Source of the DNA: JALYUA01 sp040004225
Lineage (GTDB): Bacteria > Acidobacteriota > Thermoanaerobaculia > UBA5066 > Gp7-AA6
Length of the DNA: 39,518 nt
Direction: 5' to 3'
Assembly (NCBI GenBank): GCA_040004225.1
Contig: JBDUBI010000113.1
Coordinates: 1-39,518, forward strand
Position 1 is the stretch's first letter. Each line of letters begins with the position of its first letter. The translations under genes and the position numbers were made by a program. Below, piece after piece: positions 8,427 through 16,079 of the stretch. The notes under the pieces are model-generated. The model did not search any database. It had not been told where the DNA came from and saw only the letters and a list, made by a program, of their open reading frames with translations.

Positions 8427-9656
8427 TCACCGGTCCACCTCCCCGAGCACGATGTCGATCGTTCCGATCAAGGCGACGAGGTCCGAGATCAGATGCCCCT
8501 TCGCCATCTTCGGCAGCGCCTGGAGGTTGATGAAAGACGGCGGGCGACAGTGCATCCGGTAGGGGCGGTTGCTCCCGTTCGAAACGCAGTAGAAGCCGAG
8601 CTCCCCCTTGGGCGACTCGATCGACGCGTAGATCTCCTCGGCCGGCGGCTTGATGACGCGCGGGACTTTCCCGCGGATCTCTCCGGGCTCGAGCCTGTCG
8701 AGGCACTGACGCAGGATGCGCACGCTCTGCCGCATTTCCTGCACGCGGACGATGTAGCGGTCGTACGTGTCGCCGTTCTGCCGCGTGGGCACGGCGAAGT
8801 CGAGCTCGTCGTAGCACTCGTAGGGCTGAGCGCGGCGCAGGTCCCACTCGATCCCGGACGCCCGGATCAGAGGGCCCGTCAGGCCGTATTCGACGCACTC
8901 GGCGGCGGTCAACACGCCGATGCCGACGGTCCGCTTCTTCCAGATCCGGTTGTCGGTCAGGAGCTGCTCGTAATCGTCGATCCGCGCCGGGAGATCGTCG
9001 ATGAATTCCATGAGCCGCTCCACCCACCCGGCGGTCAAGTCGAAGGGGAGTCCGCCGATCCGCATGCAGTTCAGGGTCAATCGGGCGCCGCAGTACTCCT
9101 CGAAGAAATCCAGGATCTGCTCGCGCTCCCGAAACGCATACCAGAACGGTGTCACGGCCCCGAGATCGATCCCGGACGTTCCGAGCCACACCAGGTGGCT
9201 CGAAAGCCTCTGCAGCTCGTCCAAGATGACCCGGATCAGCTGCGCGCGCCGCGGCACGTCGACGTCCAGAAGCTTCTCGATCGTCAGGCAGAACGCGTGG
9301 TTGTTCGTCGCCGCCGCCACGTAATCCATGCGATCGGTGTGCGGGATCCCCATCGGGTAGGTTTCAGTCTCAAAGAGCTTCTCCGTCCCCCGGTGCAGGA
9401 AGCCGACGTCGGGAATCGCCTCGAGAATCTTTTCGCCGTCGACTTTCAGGATGATCCGAAGAACGCCGTGCGTGGACGGGTGCTGCGGCCCGAAGTTGAG
9501 CTCCATCTCCTGGACGTCGAAGAGAGTCGGAGGCTCGCCCGGCGCCGGAGGAAGATCGCCCGCAGAAAGCGGCCTCGGCACGCCGGCCGCGGCGGCGCGC
9601 TCGGCGAAGTACGCCGCCTCGTCGCGCTCGGCCTGGCTGATTCTGTCGTCGTTCAT
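8427..9656 (-). CDS. nuoD: NADH-quinone oxidoreductase subunit D (49-kDa subunit)
   Basis: Peripheral-arm subunit lining the quinone site, 409 aa; a separate gene, not a NuoCD fusion. Recognised by NFGPQHPSTHGVLR (54-67, with the two quinone-site histidines), GFLHRGTEKLFE (85-96), the central TPFWYAFREREQ block, GSNRPYRMHCRPPSF and the C-terminal GTIDIVLGEVDR. The first 45 or so residues are an Ala/Glu/Pro-rich extension before the conserved core. Arg89 in GFLHRG (bases 9390-9392) corresponds to the arginine of mammalian NDUFS2 that NDUFAF7 dimethylates. Neighbours: nuoC 94 bp upstream across a hairpin repeat, nuoH 232 bp downstream. Confidence 0.97.
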   Translation of the reverse strand: MNDDRISQAERDEAAYFAERAAAAGVPRPLSAGDLPPAPGEPPTLFDVQEMELNFGPQHPSTHGVLRIILKVDGEKILEAIPDVGFLHRGTEKLFETETYPMGIPHTDRMDYVAAATNNHAFCLTIEKLLDVDVPRRAQLIRVILDELQRLSSHLVWLGTSGIDLGAVTPFWYAFREREQILDFFEEYCGARLTLNCMRIGGLPFDLTAGWVERLMEFIDDLPARIDDYEQLLTDNRIWKKRTVGIGVLTAAECVEYGLTGPLIRASGIEWDLRRAQPYECYDELDFAVPTRQNGDTYDRYIVRVQEMRQSVRILRQCLDRLEPGEIRGKVPRVIKPPAEEIYASIESPKGELGFYCVSNGSNRPYRMHCRPPSFINLQALPKMAKGHLISDLVALIGTIDIVLGEVDR

Positions 9657-9678
9657 GCGCGGCCCGTAAAACTCGAAA

Positions 9679-9745
9679 CGGGAAACGGAAAACGAACGGC
9701 AGCGAGGCGCATGGGCGTTTCCCGTTTTACGTTTTCCGTTTCCCG
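9679..9745. repeat. Perfect 16-bp inverted repeat in the nuoC-nuoD gap
   Basis: CGGGAAACGGAAAACG at 9679-9694 and its exact reverse complement at 9730-9745 flank a 35-base spacer that itself repeats related words (GCGTTTCCCGTTTTA). The repeat fills most of the 94-bp gap between the nuoC stop and the nuoD start. A 16-bp stem in the transcript is expected. There is no U-tract on the minus-strand side, so it is more like an mRNA-stability or processing hairpin than a terminator. The same words occur in the nuoD-nuoH gap. Confidence 0.75.
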
Positions 9746-9750
9746 GCCCT

Positions 9751-10359
9751 TCATGACACCACCTTCCGGTTGGGGTCGCTCGCTGACGGCCCCCCGCCCT
9801 CCGGCCACTCCTCGGGGTAGATCGCCGCGCCCGTGTCGATCCCCTCGAGGGGGAAGTCCTTCCGAAGCGGATAACCGTGGAACCCGTCCCAGGTCAGGAT
9901 CCGGCGCAGGTCCGGATGGCCGGAGAACCGGATGCCGAACATGTCGAACACTTCCCGCTCGCACCAGTTGGCGGCCAGGAAGACCAGCGCGATCGACGGC
10001 ACGTCTTCGCCGTCGGCCGCGCCGCATTTGACGCGAATACGGTCGTTCTTGGAGAAGGAGTAGAAGTGGTAGACGACGTCGAAGCGCGGCGCCCGCTCTT
10101 TCCAGTCGACCGCCGTCACGTCCACGCAGTATCCGAAGTCCTCTTGAGACTTCAGGTGTCGCGCCACCTCCACGATCTTTTCGCGGGCCACCGTCACGGT
10201 CACCTGCCCGGCAAACCGCTTGGAGACGACGACGGCGCCCGGAACGCCGGCGGCGAGCGAGACAACCCAGGGGTGGCTCGCAGCGTCGGTTGCGACGAGC
10301 TTCGCCTTCGCAACTTCCTTGGCCCCGGTCGTGGCCGGGGGCGTGGTCTCCTCGGCCAT
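9751..10359 (-). CDS. nuoC: NADH-quinone oxidoreductase subunit C (30-kDa subunit)
   Basis: Peripheral-arm structural subunit, 202 aa when started at the ATG at 10359 (MAEETTPPATTG). An in-frame ATG farther upstream would read through most of nuoB in another frame and is rejected. The first 40 residues are low-complexity Ala/Thr/Lys. The 30-kDa signature follows: GYCVDVTAVDW, then LAANWCEREVFDMFGIRFSG and the diagnostic GYPLRKDFPLEG. It begins 8 bp after the nuoB stop with only a weak AAGA Shine-Dalgarno and is followed by a 94-bp hairpin-bearing gap before nuoD. Confidence 0.95.
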   Translation of the reverse strand: MAEETTPPATTGAKEVAKAKLVATDAASHPWVVSLAAGVPGAVVVSKRFAGQVTVTVAREKIVEVARHLKSQEDFGYCVDVTAVDWKERAPRFDVVYHFYSFSKNDRIRVKCGAADGEDVPSIALVFLAANWCEREVFDMFGIRFSGHPDLRRILTWDGFHGYPLRKDFPLEGIDTGAAIYPEEWPEGGGPSASDPNRKVVS

Positions 10360-10367
10360 ATCTTCTT

Positions 10368-10853
10368 TTACGAGGCCTTCCGGATGACTTTCATCCGATC
10401 GATTTTTTTCTGGAGCGCCATGATTCCGTAGATGAGAGCCTCGGGACGGGGGGGACACCCGGGCACATACACGTCGACAGGAACGATGCGATCCACCCCC
10501 TGAGTCACGGCATATGTCCGGTAAGGGCCGCCGCAGGTCGCGCACGATCCCATCGCGATCACCCACTTGGGTTCCGGCATCTGGTCGTAGAGGCGCTTGA
10601 CGACGGGAGCCATCTTCTCGACGACGGTTCCCGCGACGATCATCAGGTCGGACTGACGGGGCGTTCCCCGGAAAACCTCGGCGCCGAACCGCGCCAGATC
10701 ATGGCGCGCGTCCATCGTCGCCATCATCTCGATCGCGCAGCAGGCCAGGCCGAACTGCATCGGCCAGATGGAAGAGCGGCGCGCCCAGTTGATGACGGAG
10801 TCGACCGTCGTCGTCAGGACGTTTTCTTCGAATCTGTTGTCGACGAGACCCAT
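10368..10853 (-). CDS. nuoB: NADH-quinone oxidoreductase subunit B (cluster N2)
   Basis: Peripheral-arm subunit carrying the terminal [4Fe-4S] cluster N2, 161 aa. All four ligands are visible: the tandem C38-C39 in GLACCAIEMM, C104 in MGSCATCGG and C133 in VPGCPPRPE, with spacings as in other NuoB proteins. The PRQSDLMIVAGTV block is also typical. It starts at the ATG at 10853, 19 bp after nuoA, with an AGAAGG Shine-Dalgarno-like stretch about a dozen bases upstream. Intact. Confidence 0.97.
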   Translation of the reverse strand: MGLVDNRFEENVLTTTVDSVINWARRSSIWPMQFGLACCAIEMMATMDARHDLARFGAEVFRGTPRQSDLMIVAGTVVEKMAPVVKRLYDQMPEPKWVIAMGSCATCGGPYRTYAVTQGVDRIVPVDVYVPGCPPRPEALIYGIMALQKKIDRMKVIRKAS

Positions 10854-10872
10854 GGGACGGTTCGCCCTTCTG

Positions 10873-11241
10873 CTACGCCCAGTCGAGCGCCTGGCGCTTC
10901 CAGACGTAGAAATATCCGACGACGAGAATGACCAGGAAAATCACCATTTCGATGAGACCGAACAGTCCGAGCCGGTGAAATAGCACGGCCCAGGGAAAAA
11001 GAAAAATCGTCTCGACGTCGAACACCACGAAGAGGACCGCGATTAAGAAATAACGGACCGAAAAGCGCGTGTCGAAGGCGAAAGTCGTTGCCGCGATTCC
11101 CGACTCGTAGGGCTCGAGCTTCGCGGGATTCGGCCGCCGCGTCTGGATCGCGCGGGCGAGGAAAATCGTTGCCAGGGGCAGAGCCGCCGCCAGCAGGCCC
11201 AGAATCAGAATCGGAAAGTAGTTGGCCACCTGAGCGGCCAT
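10873..11241 (-). CDS. nuoA: NADH-quinone oxidoreductase subunit A
   Basis: Three-helix membrane subunit, 122 aa, with the family motif KLEPYESGI (the YESG/FESG form common in bacteria, Ser where mitochondrial ND3 has Cys) and VLFVVFDVETIFLFPWAV with its conserved acidic pair in helix 2. It ends KRQALDWA, as do many NuoA proteins. It is the first nuo structural gene, 22 bp behind the methyltransferase gene. No clear Shine-Dalgarno precedes the ATG at 11241, so expression may depend on translation of the upstream gene. Confidence 0.96.
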   Translation of the reverse strand: MAAQVANYFPILILGLLAAALPLATIFLARAIQTRRPNPAKLEPYESGIAATTFAFDTRFSVRYFLIAVLFVVFDVETIFLFPWAVLFHRLGLFGLIEMVIFLVILVVGYFYVWKRQALDWA

Positions 11242-11263
11242 TCTATCGGAGCGAAAAAAGGAA

Positions 11264-12361
11264 TCAACCGACTTTCCCCGGCCGCTCCGGCGTGCCGAGT
11301 CCGGGAGACGCGACGCCCCGCGATTGAACGAGCACGGAGATCTCGTCTCCCATTCCCTCGGGATCGACGAGCCTGTAGGCGCGCCATCGCGCCGCGTCGT
11401 CGGGCGTGAAATCGAAGACGCCCGCTTCCACCAAAAAACGCCCCTGCCGCGATACGCCTTCGGTGGTCAGCCCTTCGGCCTCGCCCGCCTCGATTAAGAG
11501 ATCCCAGTGCACGTGCGCCGTCAGGTCCACCTGCCCGGGCCTCGAGAGGGGGTCTCCCCTCCGCAGGCCCGCGAAATGCACGGCGAGGGTGCCGTGGCGC
11601 CGGGCGGTCGAGTGATAGAGGACGGAGGAGCGATGGCCGTAGTCGAAAGTGACGAGCGAACCGCGCCCGAGGGCGCGGGCCAGGATGCGGTGGAGGGGGC
11701 CGGCGCCGAAAGAAATCTCGCCGACCTGTCCGGGCTCCATCGCCACGCCGTACCGCTCGAGGTGCTCCCGGTACGCCTCCGGGGCGGGTGCCGTCCGCCA
11801 CACGAACGCGTCGTCCTCGAAATCCACTCGAAGCTCCTGGAGTCCGCGGGAGGATCCCGTGACGCGCACCACCGGCAGCGCGTCGTAGAGCTCGTTCGAG
11901 AAGATCCAGCCGCAGACGCTCCCTTCGGGGAGCTGCTTCGGGGAGTCGAGCGTCCGAACGGGTTTCGCAAAAGGCCGCCGCAGCAGAGTCTGGCGCGCGC
12001 TCGCGCTGCGCTCGATGGCGGTCAGACGAACCCGCTCGAACACGGCCGGGTCGCCGGCCTCCAACGCCGCGGCGAATTCCTCGAGAAACTTTCCCTCCCC
12101 CGCCCCGACTTCGACGAAGTCGAGCTCGCCCTCGAACTCCCGCGCCTGGACGGCGAACCGTCGGGCGAGAGACCGCGCGAAGGCGGCCGAGATCCAGGGG
12201 GACGTCACGAAATCTCCCCGGTCGCCGATCGAGGCTCCGCGGGAGTAGTAGCCCTCCTCCGCGTCGTACAGAGCGGCGGCCATGAAGTCGCGGAACGAGA
12301 TCGGGCCCTCCCGGGCGATGCGCTCGCGGAGACGGTCGGTGAGTGACAAGGGACTCTCCAT
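11264..12361 (-). CDS. MidA/NDUFAF7-family SAM-dependent methyltransferase
   Basis: 365 aa. Matches the DUF185/COG1565 family: GPISFRDFMAAALYDAEEGY near residue 20, GDFVTSP at 49-55, the SAM-binding glycine motif VEVGAGEGKF at 83-92, and the family hallmark SNELYDALPV at 155-164. LVTFDYGH and the HVHWDLLIEAGEAEGL blocks also fit. In mitochondria this family (NDUFAF7) symmetrically dimethylates an arginine of the 49-kDa subunit early in complex I assembly. Here the gene lies 22 bp upstream of nuoA on the same strand, which makes a role in complex I assembly an attractive inference. The ATG at 12361 gives the expected N-terminus; only 16 bp separate it from the divergent gene. Confidence 0.9.
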   Translation of the reverse strand: MESPLSLTDRLRERIAREGPISFRDFMAAALYDAEEGYYSRGASIGDRGDFVTSPWISAAFARSLARRFAVQAREFEGELDFVEVGAGEGKFLEEFAAALEAGDPAVFERVRLTAIERSASARQTLLRRPFAKPVRTLDSPKQLPEGSVCGWIFSNELYDALPVVRVTGSSRGLQELRVDFEDDAFVWRTAPAPEAYREHLERYGVAMEPGQVGEISFGAGPLHRILARALGRGSLVTFDYGHRSSVLYHSTARRHGTLAVHFAGLRRGDPLSRPGQVDLTAHVHWDLLIEAGEAEGLTTEGVSRQGRFLVEAGVFDFTPDDAARWRAYRLVDPEGMGDEISVLVQSRGVASPGLGTPERPGKVG

Positions 12362-12377
12362 TATATTTTCGGCCGCA

Positions 12378-14642
12378 ATGCAAAGATGTCCGGCGGTCGG
12401 GGGCGCGCTTCTGGCCTCGGCCCTCCTTCTGGTCGTTCCGGCGTGCGCCTCGCGCCGAAACGGGCCCCTGCCGACGCTGGAGGACTATTCAGACGGGGTC
12501 TCCGTCTGGGCGGCCGACTTCCTGGAAGACTGGAAATCGAGCGCTTCGAACGGCGGCCTGTATGCCGAGGAGTTCCGCTGGCAGGGCCCCCTCCCCGGAG
12601 ACTCCCTCGTCCGAGCGCCCGCCCGCACTCCCCTGTCCCTCGCCATTTTCCGGGCGGGAGCCGCCGCGATCCCATCTCCCGCCGCCCCGCCCGGCAGTCG
12701 GATCCTCCGGCAACGACTCGAGGAGTCGCGCTCCCGGTTCTCCCGTCTCGGGCGGACGGAGTCGATCCTCTTCGATTTTCGCCGGCGCGGGGAGACGCGC
12801 GAGATCGTCCTCGGCATCCTCCTGACCGGAACCGGAAGGGCGGGCGAGCTGCGACAGGAGGGCGGGAAACTGCGCCTGCGCCTCAAGCGCGGCGGCGCCG
12901 CCGGCCGCTGGCGCGCCGTCACCGGGTCCGTCGGTGAGTGGATGAGCGCCTCGGCGACGGAGCCCCTCTTCGAAGAGCGGGCCGCCGCCTCGGGGCTCGG
13001 CCGTTCCCACCGGGCGTACCTTCCAAACGCGGCGCGGAACATCCCGATCCCGGGAGAGCACATGCCTCCCGGGGCGGCGGTTCTCGATTACGACGGAGAC
13101 GGCCGCGACGACCTGTTCGTACCGGGCGGTGACGGGAACCGGCTCTATCGGAATCTCGGCGACGGGCGCTTCGAGGATGTGGCCGAACGGGCGGGCGTCG
13201 CCGGGCAGAAGGGAGAAGCGGTCGGGGCGCTCGCGTTCGACTTCGACAACGACGGATGGCCCGATCTCTACGTCACCTACATCGGCGCTCCGAATCTCCT
13301 TTTCCGAAATCGCGGCGACGGCACGTTCGAGGAGGTCGGAAAGAAAGCGGGAGTCGCGTTCTCCGACTACAGCAGCTCGGCCGCCGCTCTCGACTACGAT
13401 CGCGACGGCCTGCCGGACCTGTACGTGCTGGTCTACGGCCCCCGGGATCGCGGTCCGAACGTCCAGGCCAACAACGCTCCGCCGAACCACCTCTTTCACA
13501 ACAACGGGGACGGGACCTTCACGGATGTGACGAAGGCTTCCCGGACGGGCGACACGGGATGGGCGCTCGCGCTCGAGTGCGCGGACTTAGACGGCGACGG
13601 GTGGCCCGACATCTACGTCGCGAACGACTTCGGGAACAACAGCTATCTGCACAACGAGGGGAACGGCACGTTTCGAAACCGTGCCGGACGCGCGGGACTT
13701 CTGGACGCGGGGTTCGGCATGGGCGTCGCGATCGATGACGTCGAGGGGAAGGGCCGACTCGACCTCTATGTCTCGAACTACTCATTCCCGATGAACTGGT
13801 TTCTGAAGGACTCGCGCTTCCCGATGCCCGGGTTCCCGTACTCGCTCGGGCGCCCTCTCGTCTGGCGGCGCCTGACCGCCCTCTCGCGCGGGTCGTCTCT
13901 CTTTCGCAGGCGCGCCGACGGGACCTTCGAACGTCTGGACGAAGCGGGAGTCGCCGACACCTCGTGGTCCTGGGGCTGCGTGTTCGTCGACGCCGACATG
14001 GACGGCCGCCCCGACCTCTTCGTGGTCAACGGCATGGTGACCGGGAAAAACGAACGCGAGCACGAAGTTGACTTCTGGAACACGATGAGCGCGGAGTACA
14101 AAAAGTTCGAGAAGGGCATCCCGACGTCGGACTTCGGAGAGGACTCGCTCTGGGGCCACCCCTCGAAGCGCTTCTACCGGAACCTCGACGGCCGCCGGTT
14201 CGCGGAGCTTTCCGCGGTCACGGGCCTCGAATCCGACGCAAATCAGCGCGGGCTGGTGCTTCTGGACGTCAATGGCGACGGCGCCCCCGACCTCTTCGCG
14301 ACGGGCTTCCTGCAGCCGCCGTCGCTCTGGGTGAACCGCAACCCGTCCCACGCGCGGGCGCTCGTCGTGACCGTCCAGGGCGACCCGAGCGGCCCAGGTC
14401 CCTACCGCTCGACCCGGGACGGGCTCGGGGCCGTCGTGACCGTCGAGGCTGCGGGAACGAAGCGGGCGCAGGTCGTGGCCGCCGGATCTTCCTATCTCTC
14501 GTCGAGCGCGAAGGCGCTCTTTTTCGGCCTGGGGGACGCCACGAAGGCGGACACCGTCACAATTCTCTGGCCGTCCGGAGCCAGGGGGCAGCGCCGGGAC
14601 GTGCACGCCGGGCGCCTGTTCCTTCGGGAGTCGGACCGATAG
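12378..14642 (+). CDS. FG-GAP/VCBS repeat lipoprotein with UnbV/ASPIC C-terminal domain
   Basis: 754 aa from the ATG at 12378, chosen because it opens a lipoprotein signal peptide (hydrophobic run, lipobox VPAC with Cys23); an upstream in-frame ATG would overlap the divergent gene and lose the signal. Residues 24-200 are an unassigned N-terminal region. From about 237 on come calcium-binding-like FG-GAP blocks of the form D-x-D-x-D-G-x-x-D-L-F/Y-V, for example DYDGDGRDDLFV, DFDNDGWPDLYV, DLDGDGWPDIYV, DADMDGRPDLFV and DVNGDGAPDLFA (about 629). The last 70 residues match UnbV/ASPIC (GLGAVVTVEA, then TVTILWPSG). Expected to be a beta-propeller exposed on the outer membrane or periplasmic; partner unknown. 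Confidence 0.88.
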   Translation: MQRCPAVGGALLASALLLVVPACASRRNGPLPTLEDYSDGVSVWAADFLEDWKSSASNGGLYAEEFRWQGPLPGDSLVRAPARTPLSLAIFRAGAAAIPSPAAPPGSRILRQRLEESRSRFSRLGRTESILFDFRRRGETREIVLGILLTGTGRAGELRQEGGKLRLRLKRGGAAGRWRAVTGSVGEWMSASATEPLFEERAAASGLGRSHRAYLPNAARNIPIPGEHMPPGAAVLDYDGDGRDDLFVPGGDGNRLYRNLGDGRFEDVAERAGVAGQKGEAVGALAFDFDNDGWPDLYVTYIGAPNLLFRNRGDGTFEEVGKKAGVAFSDYSSSAAALDYDRDGLPDLYVLVYGPRDRGPNVQANNAPPNHLFHNNGDGTFTDVTKASRTGDTGWALALECADLDGDGWPDIYVANDFGNNSYLHNEGNGTFRNRAGRAGLLDAGFGMGVAIDDVEGKGRLDLYVSNYSFPMNWFLKDSRFPMPGFPYSLGRPLVWRRLTALSRGSSLFRRRADGTFERLDEAGVADTSWSWGCVFVDADMDGRPDLFVVNGMVTGKNEREHEVDFWNTMSAEYKKFEKGIPTSDFGEDSLWGHPSKRFYRNLDGRRFAELSAVTGLESDANQRGLVLLDVNGDGAPDLFATGFLQPPSLWVNRNPSHARALVVTVQGDPSGPGPYRSTRDGLGAVVTVEAAGTKRAQVVAAGSSYLSSSAKALFFGLGDATKADTVTILWPSGARGQRRDVHAGRLFLRESDR

Positions 14643-14688
14643 TCTCGCCGCCAGCCAAAACCGGCCGGCGTGGGATAGCCTTCCGCGC

Positions 14689-15756
14689 GTGAAGCCGCTC
14701 GCCTTAGTCGCCGGTCTCGCCTTGACGCTCGCCGGCTCCTCGTGCGGCCCGCGAGTGGTCGTCGCGCGGCTCGCTTCGCCCACCCCGGGCGCCGCCGTCG
14801 CGGCCCTCCCGACCCCGACTCCGATGCCACGCACCGCCGTCCCGAAGCCGGCCGAGACGACGCCGACCCCCGTGGCCCCGACGCCGCCCGCGACCCCCGC
14901 TCCCGCGGCGCCGACACGCGTTCCCTCTCGAGCGCCCGCCCGGGTCGCGACGGCGCTCCCGGCGGCTCCGCCGCCCGCGCCGCCCACGGTCGCGCCGCGG
15001 CCGGCCTCCCCATTGCCCCCGACCGTGGCCACGACGAGACCCGCGGCGAAATCCCCGACCGCCGCCCCGCGCGCCACGGCGCCGCCGGAAGTCGTGGCGA
15101 CCCCGGCACCTCCGACGGCGCGCCCGAGCCCGGCGCCCTCCCCGGTGGCTCCGGCCGCGAGGCCGACGGCACCCTCCGCCGCGGCCCCCGCCCCGACGAC
15201 CGCGGCGCGCGTTCCGACTCCGCGTCCGACAACTCCCCTCGCGCCCTCGCCCTCCCCGTGGCGTCCGACGCCGCCTCCGACTGAGACCGCCGCTCCGACT
15301 TCGATACGCGAGGTCACGGCCGTCGCCCGGGTCCGCCCGACGCCGCCGCCCCTGACACCGCCCGCCGCCAGCGTCCGCCCCGCTCCGACGGAGGGGCCCT
15401 CGGCGCCCGCTCCGACTCCCGCGCTCGCCTCACCGCTTCCGGGAAGCTGGGTGTTCCGGGCGCGCTCGGCCGAGCGTGAGATCGGGGGCAGCCTGCGCTT
15501 CTTCAACCAGCGCGGCGCGCTCGCCGGAGCCTACGTCGCACCGAACGGGCGGGAGACGCCGCTGACCGACCTGAATGTCCAGGGGGAAAAGATCTCCTTC
15601 GGGATTCCGGGCGCGGTCGGCACCTGGCAGCTGGTCGGTGTCGTTGCCGGAGACCGCATCAACGGGAGCTTCGAGACGATCTCGGGGGTCGTTCCGTGGG
15701 CCGCCGTCCGGGGAGTGGCCCCGGCCGCCCCGCCCGTCCTGCCAACCCCCCGCTAA
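14689..15756 (+). CDS. Proline/threonine-rich putative lipoprotein with small C-terminal beta domain
   Basis: 355 aa from GTG at 14689, 46 bp after the FG-GAP gene on the same strand. A signal peptide ends at LAGSSC (Cys19), a plausible lipobox. Residues 30-245 are almost wholly Pro, Ala and Thr with P-T-P repeats, resembling an extended cell-wall or periplasm-spanning stalk. Residues 248-340 form a compact region (GSWVFRARS, GSLRFFNQRGALAGAYV, GDRINGSFET) that looks like a small beta-rich domain of alternating strands and Gly turns; I recognise the style from acidobacterial proteins but cannot name a family. The stalk's GC bias also opens long false frames on the other strand. Confidence 0.72.
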   Translation: MKPLALVAGLALTLAGSSCGPRVVVARLASPTPGAAVAALPTPTPMPRTAVPKPAETTPTPVAPTPPATPAPAAPTRVPSRAPARVATALPAAPPPAPPTVAPRPASPLPPTVATTRPAAKSPTAAPRATAPPEVVATPAPPTARPSPAPSPVAPAARPTAPSAAAPAPTTAARVPTPRPTTPLAPSPSPWRPTPPPTETAAPTSIREVTAVARVRPTPPPLTPPAASVRPAPTEGPSAPAPTPALASPLPGSWVFRARSAEREIGGSLRFFNQRGALAGAYVAPNGRETPLTDLNVQGEKISFGIPGAVGTWQLVGVVAGDRINGSFETISGVVPWAAVRGVAPAAPPVLPTPR

Positions 15757-15807
15757 TCGTCCGCCGCGTCAGACGCCGAAAACCCGGGGGAAGCCGCGCC
15801 GCCCGTA

Positions 15808-16050
15808 CTAGACGAGGGCCACGCCCTGAAGCCACCAGATCTCGAAGATCACCGCGACGATCGTCACAAAAATCCCCACGATGGCCAGGGCCGCGCCGGA
15901 GAGCTCGACGCCGAGCTCGGAGGGGGCGCGCCCGAACCGCCTCTCCAGCCAGTCGCGCGTGGACGCCGCCCGCATCGAGCCATAGCTTCCGGCGATCGAC
16001 AGCAGCAGGCCGATGCCCAGAACGAGAGGGATCGCTACCCCCCTGTTCAT
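15808..16050 (-). CDS. Small two-helix membrane protein of unknown function
   Basis: 80 aa from the ATG at 16050, preceded by AAGG about 6-9 bases upstream. Helix 1 is residues 5-22 (IPLVLGIGLLLSIAG); a charged loop follows (RDWLERRFGRAPSELG); helix 2 spans about 50-78 and ends at the C-terminus in aromatic residues (IWWLQG). The gene lies 29 bp after the malic enzyme gene on the same strand, so co-transcription is likely. No family is recognised. Coding is supported by its position, ribosome-binding site and clean membrane topology. Confidence 0.65.
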   Translation of the reverse strand: MNRGVAIPLVLGIGLLLSIAGSYGSMRAASTRDWLERRFGRAPSELGVELSGAALAIVGIFVTIVAVIFEIWWLQGVALV

Positions 16051-16079
16051 CTCGAGCCTTCGTTGCCTGGCACGTTCGT

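Noticed and set aside
8361..10031. Plus-strand frame of 556 codons opposite nuoD and nuoC
   Set aside because: Antisense of two well-conserved genes in GC-rich DNA; product is Arg/Asp/Gln-rich with no recognisable fold.
12360..12365. TATAAT on the minus strand as promoter of the methyltransferase-nuo operon
   Set aside because: It overlaps the called start codon, so a transcript from it would begin inside the gene; no matching -35 was seen.
13782..15506. Long minus-strand frame (574 codons) opposite the two plus-strand lipoproteins
   Set aside because: Its Gly/Ala/Val-rich product is the antisense of the Pro/Thr stalk and FG-GAP gene; no domain, no ribosome-binding site, and the plus-strand proteins are clearly real.
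15757..15807. Bidirectional terminator between convergent genes
   Set aside because: The short palindrome GCGTCAGACGC has almost no loop and is not followed by a T-run on either strand.
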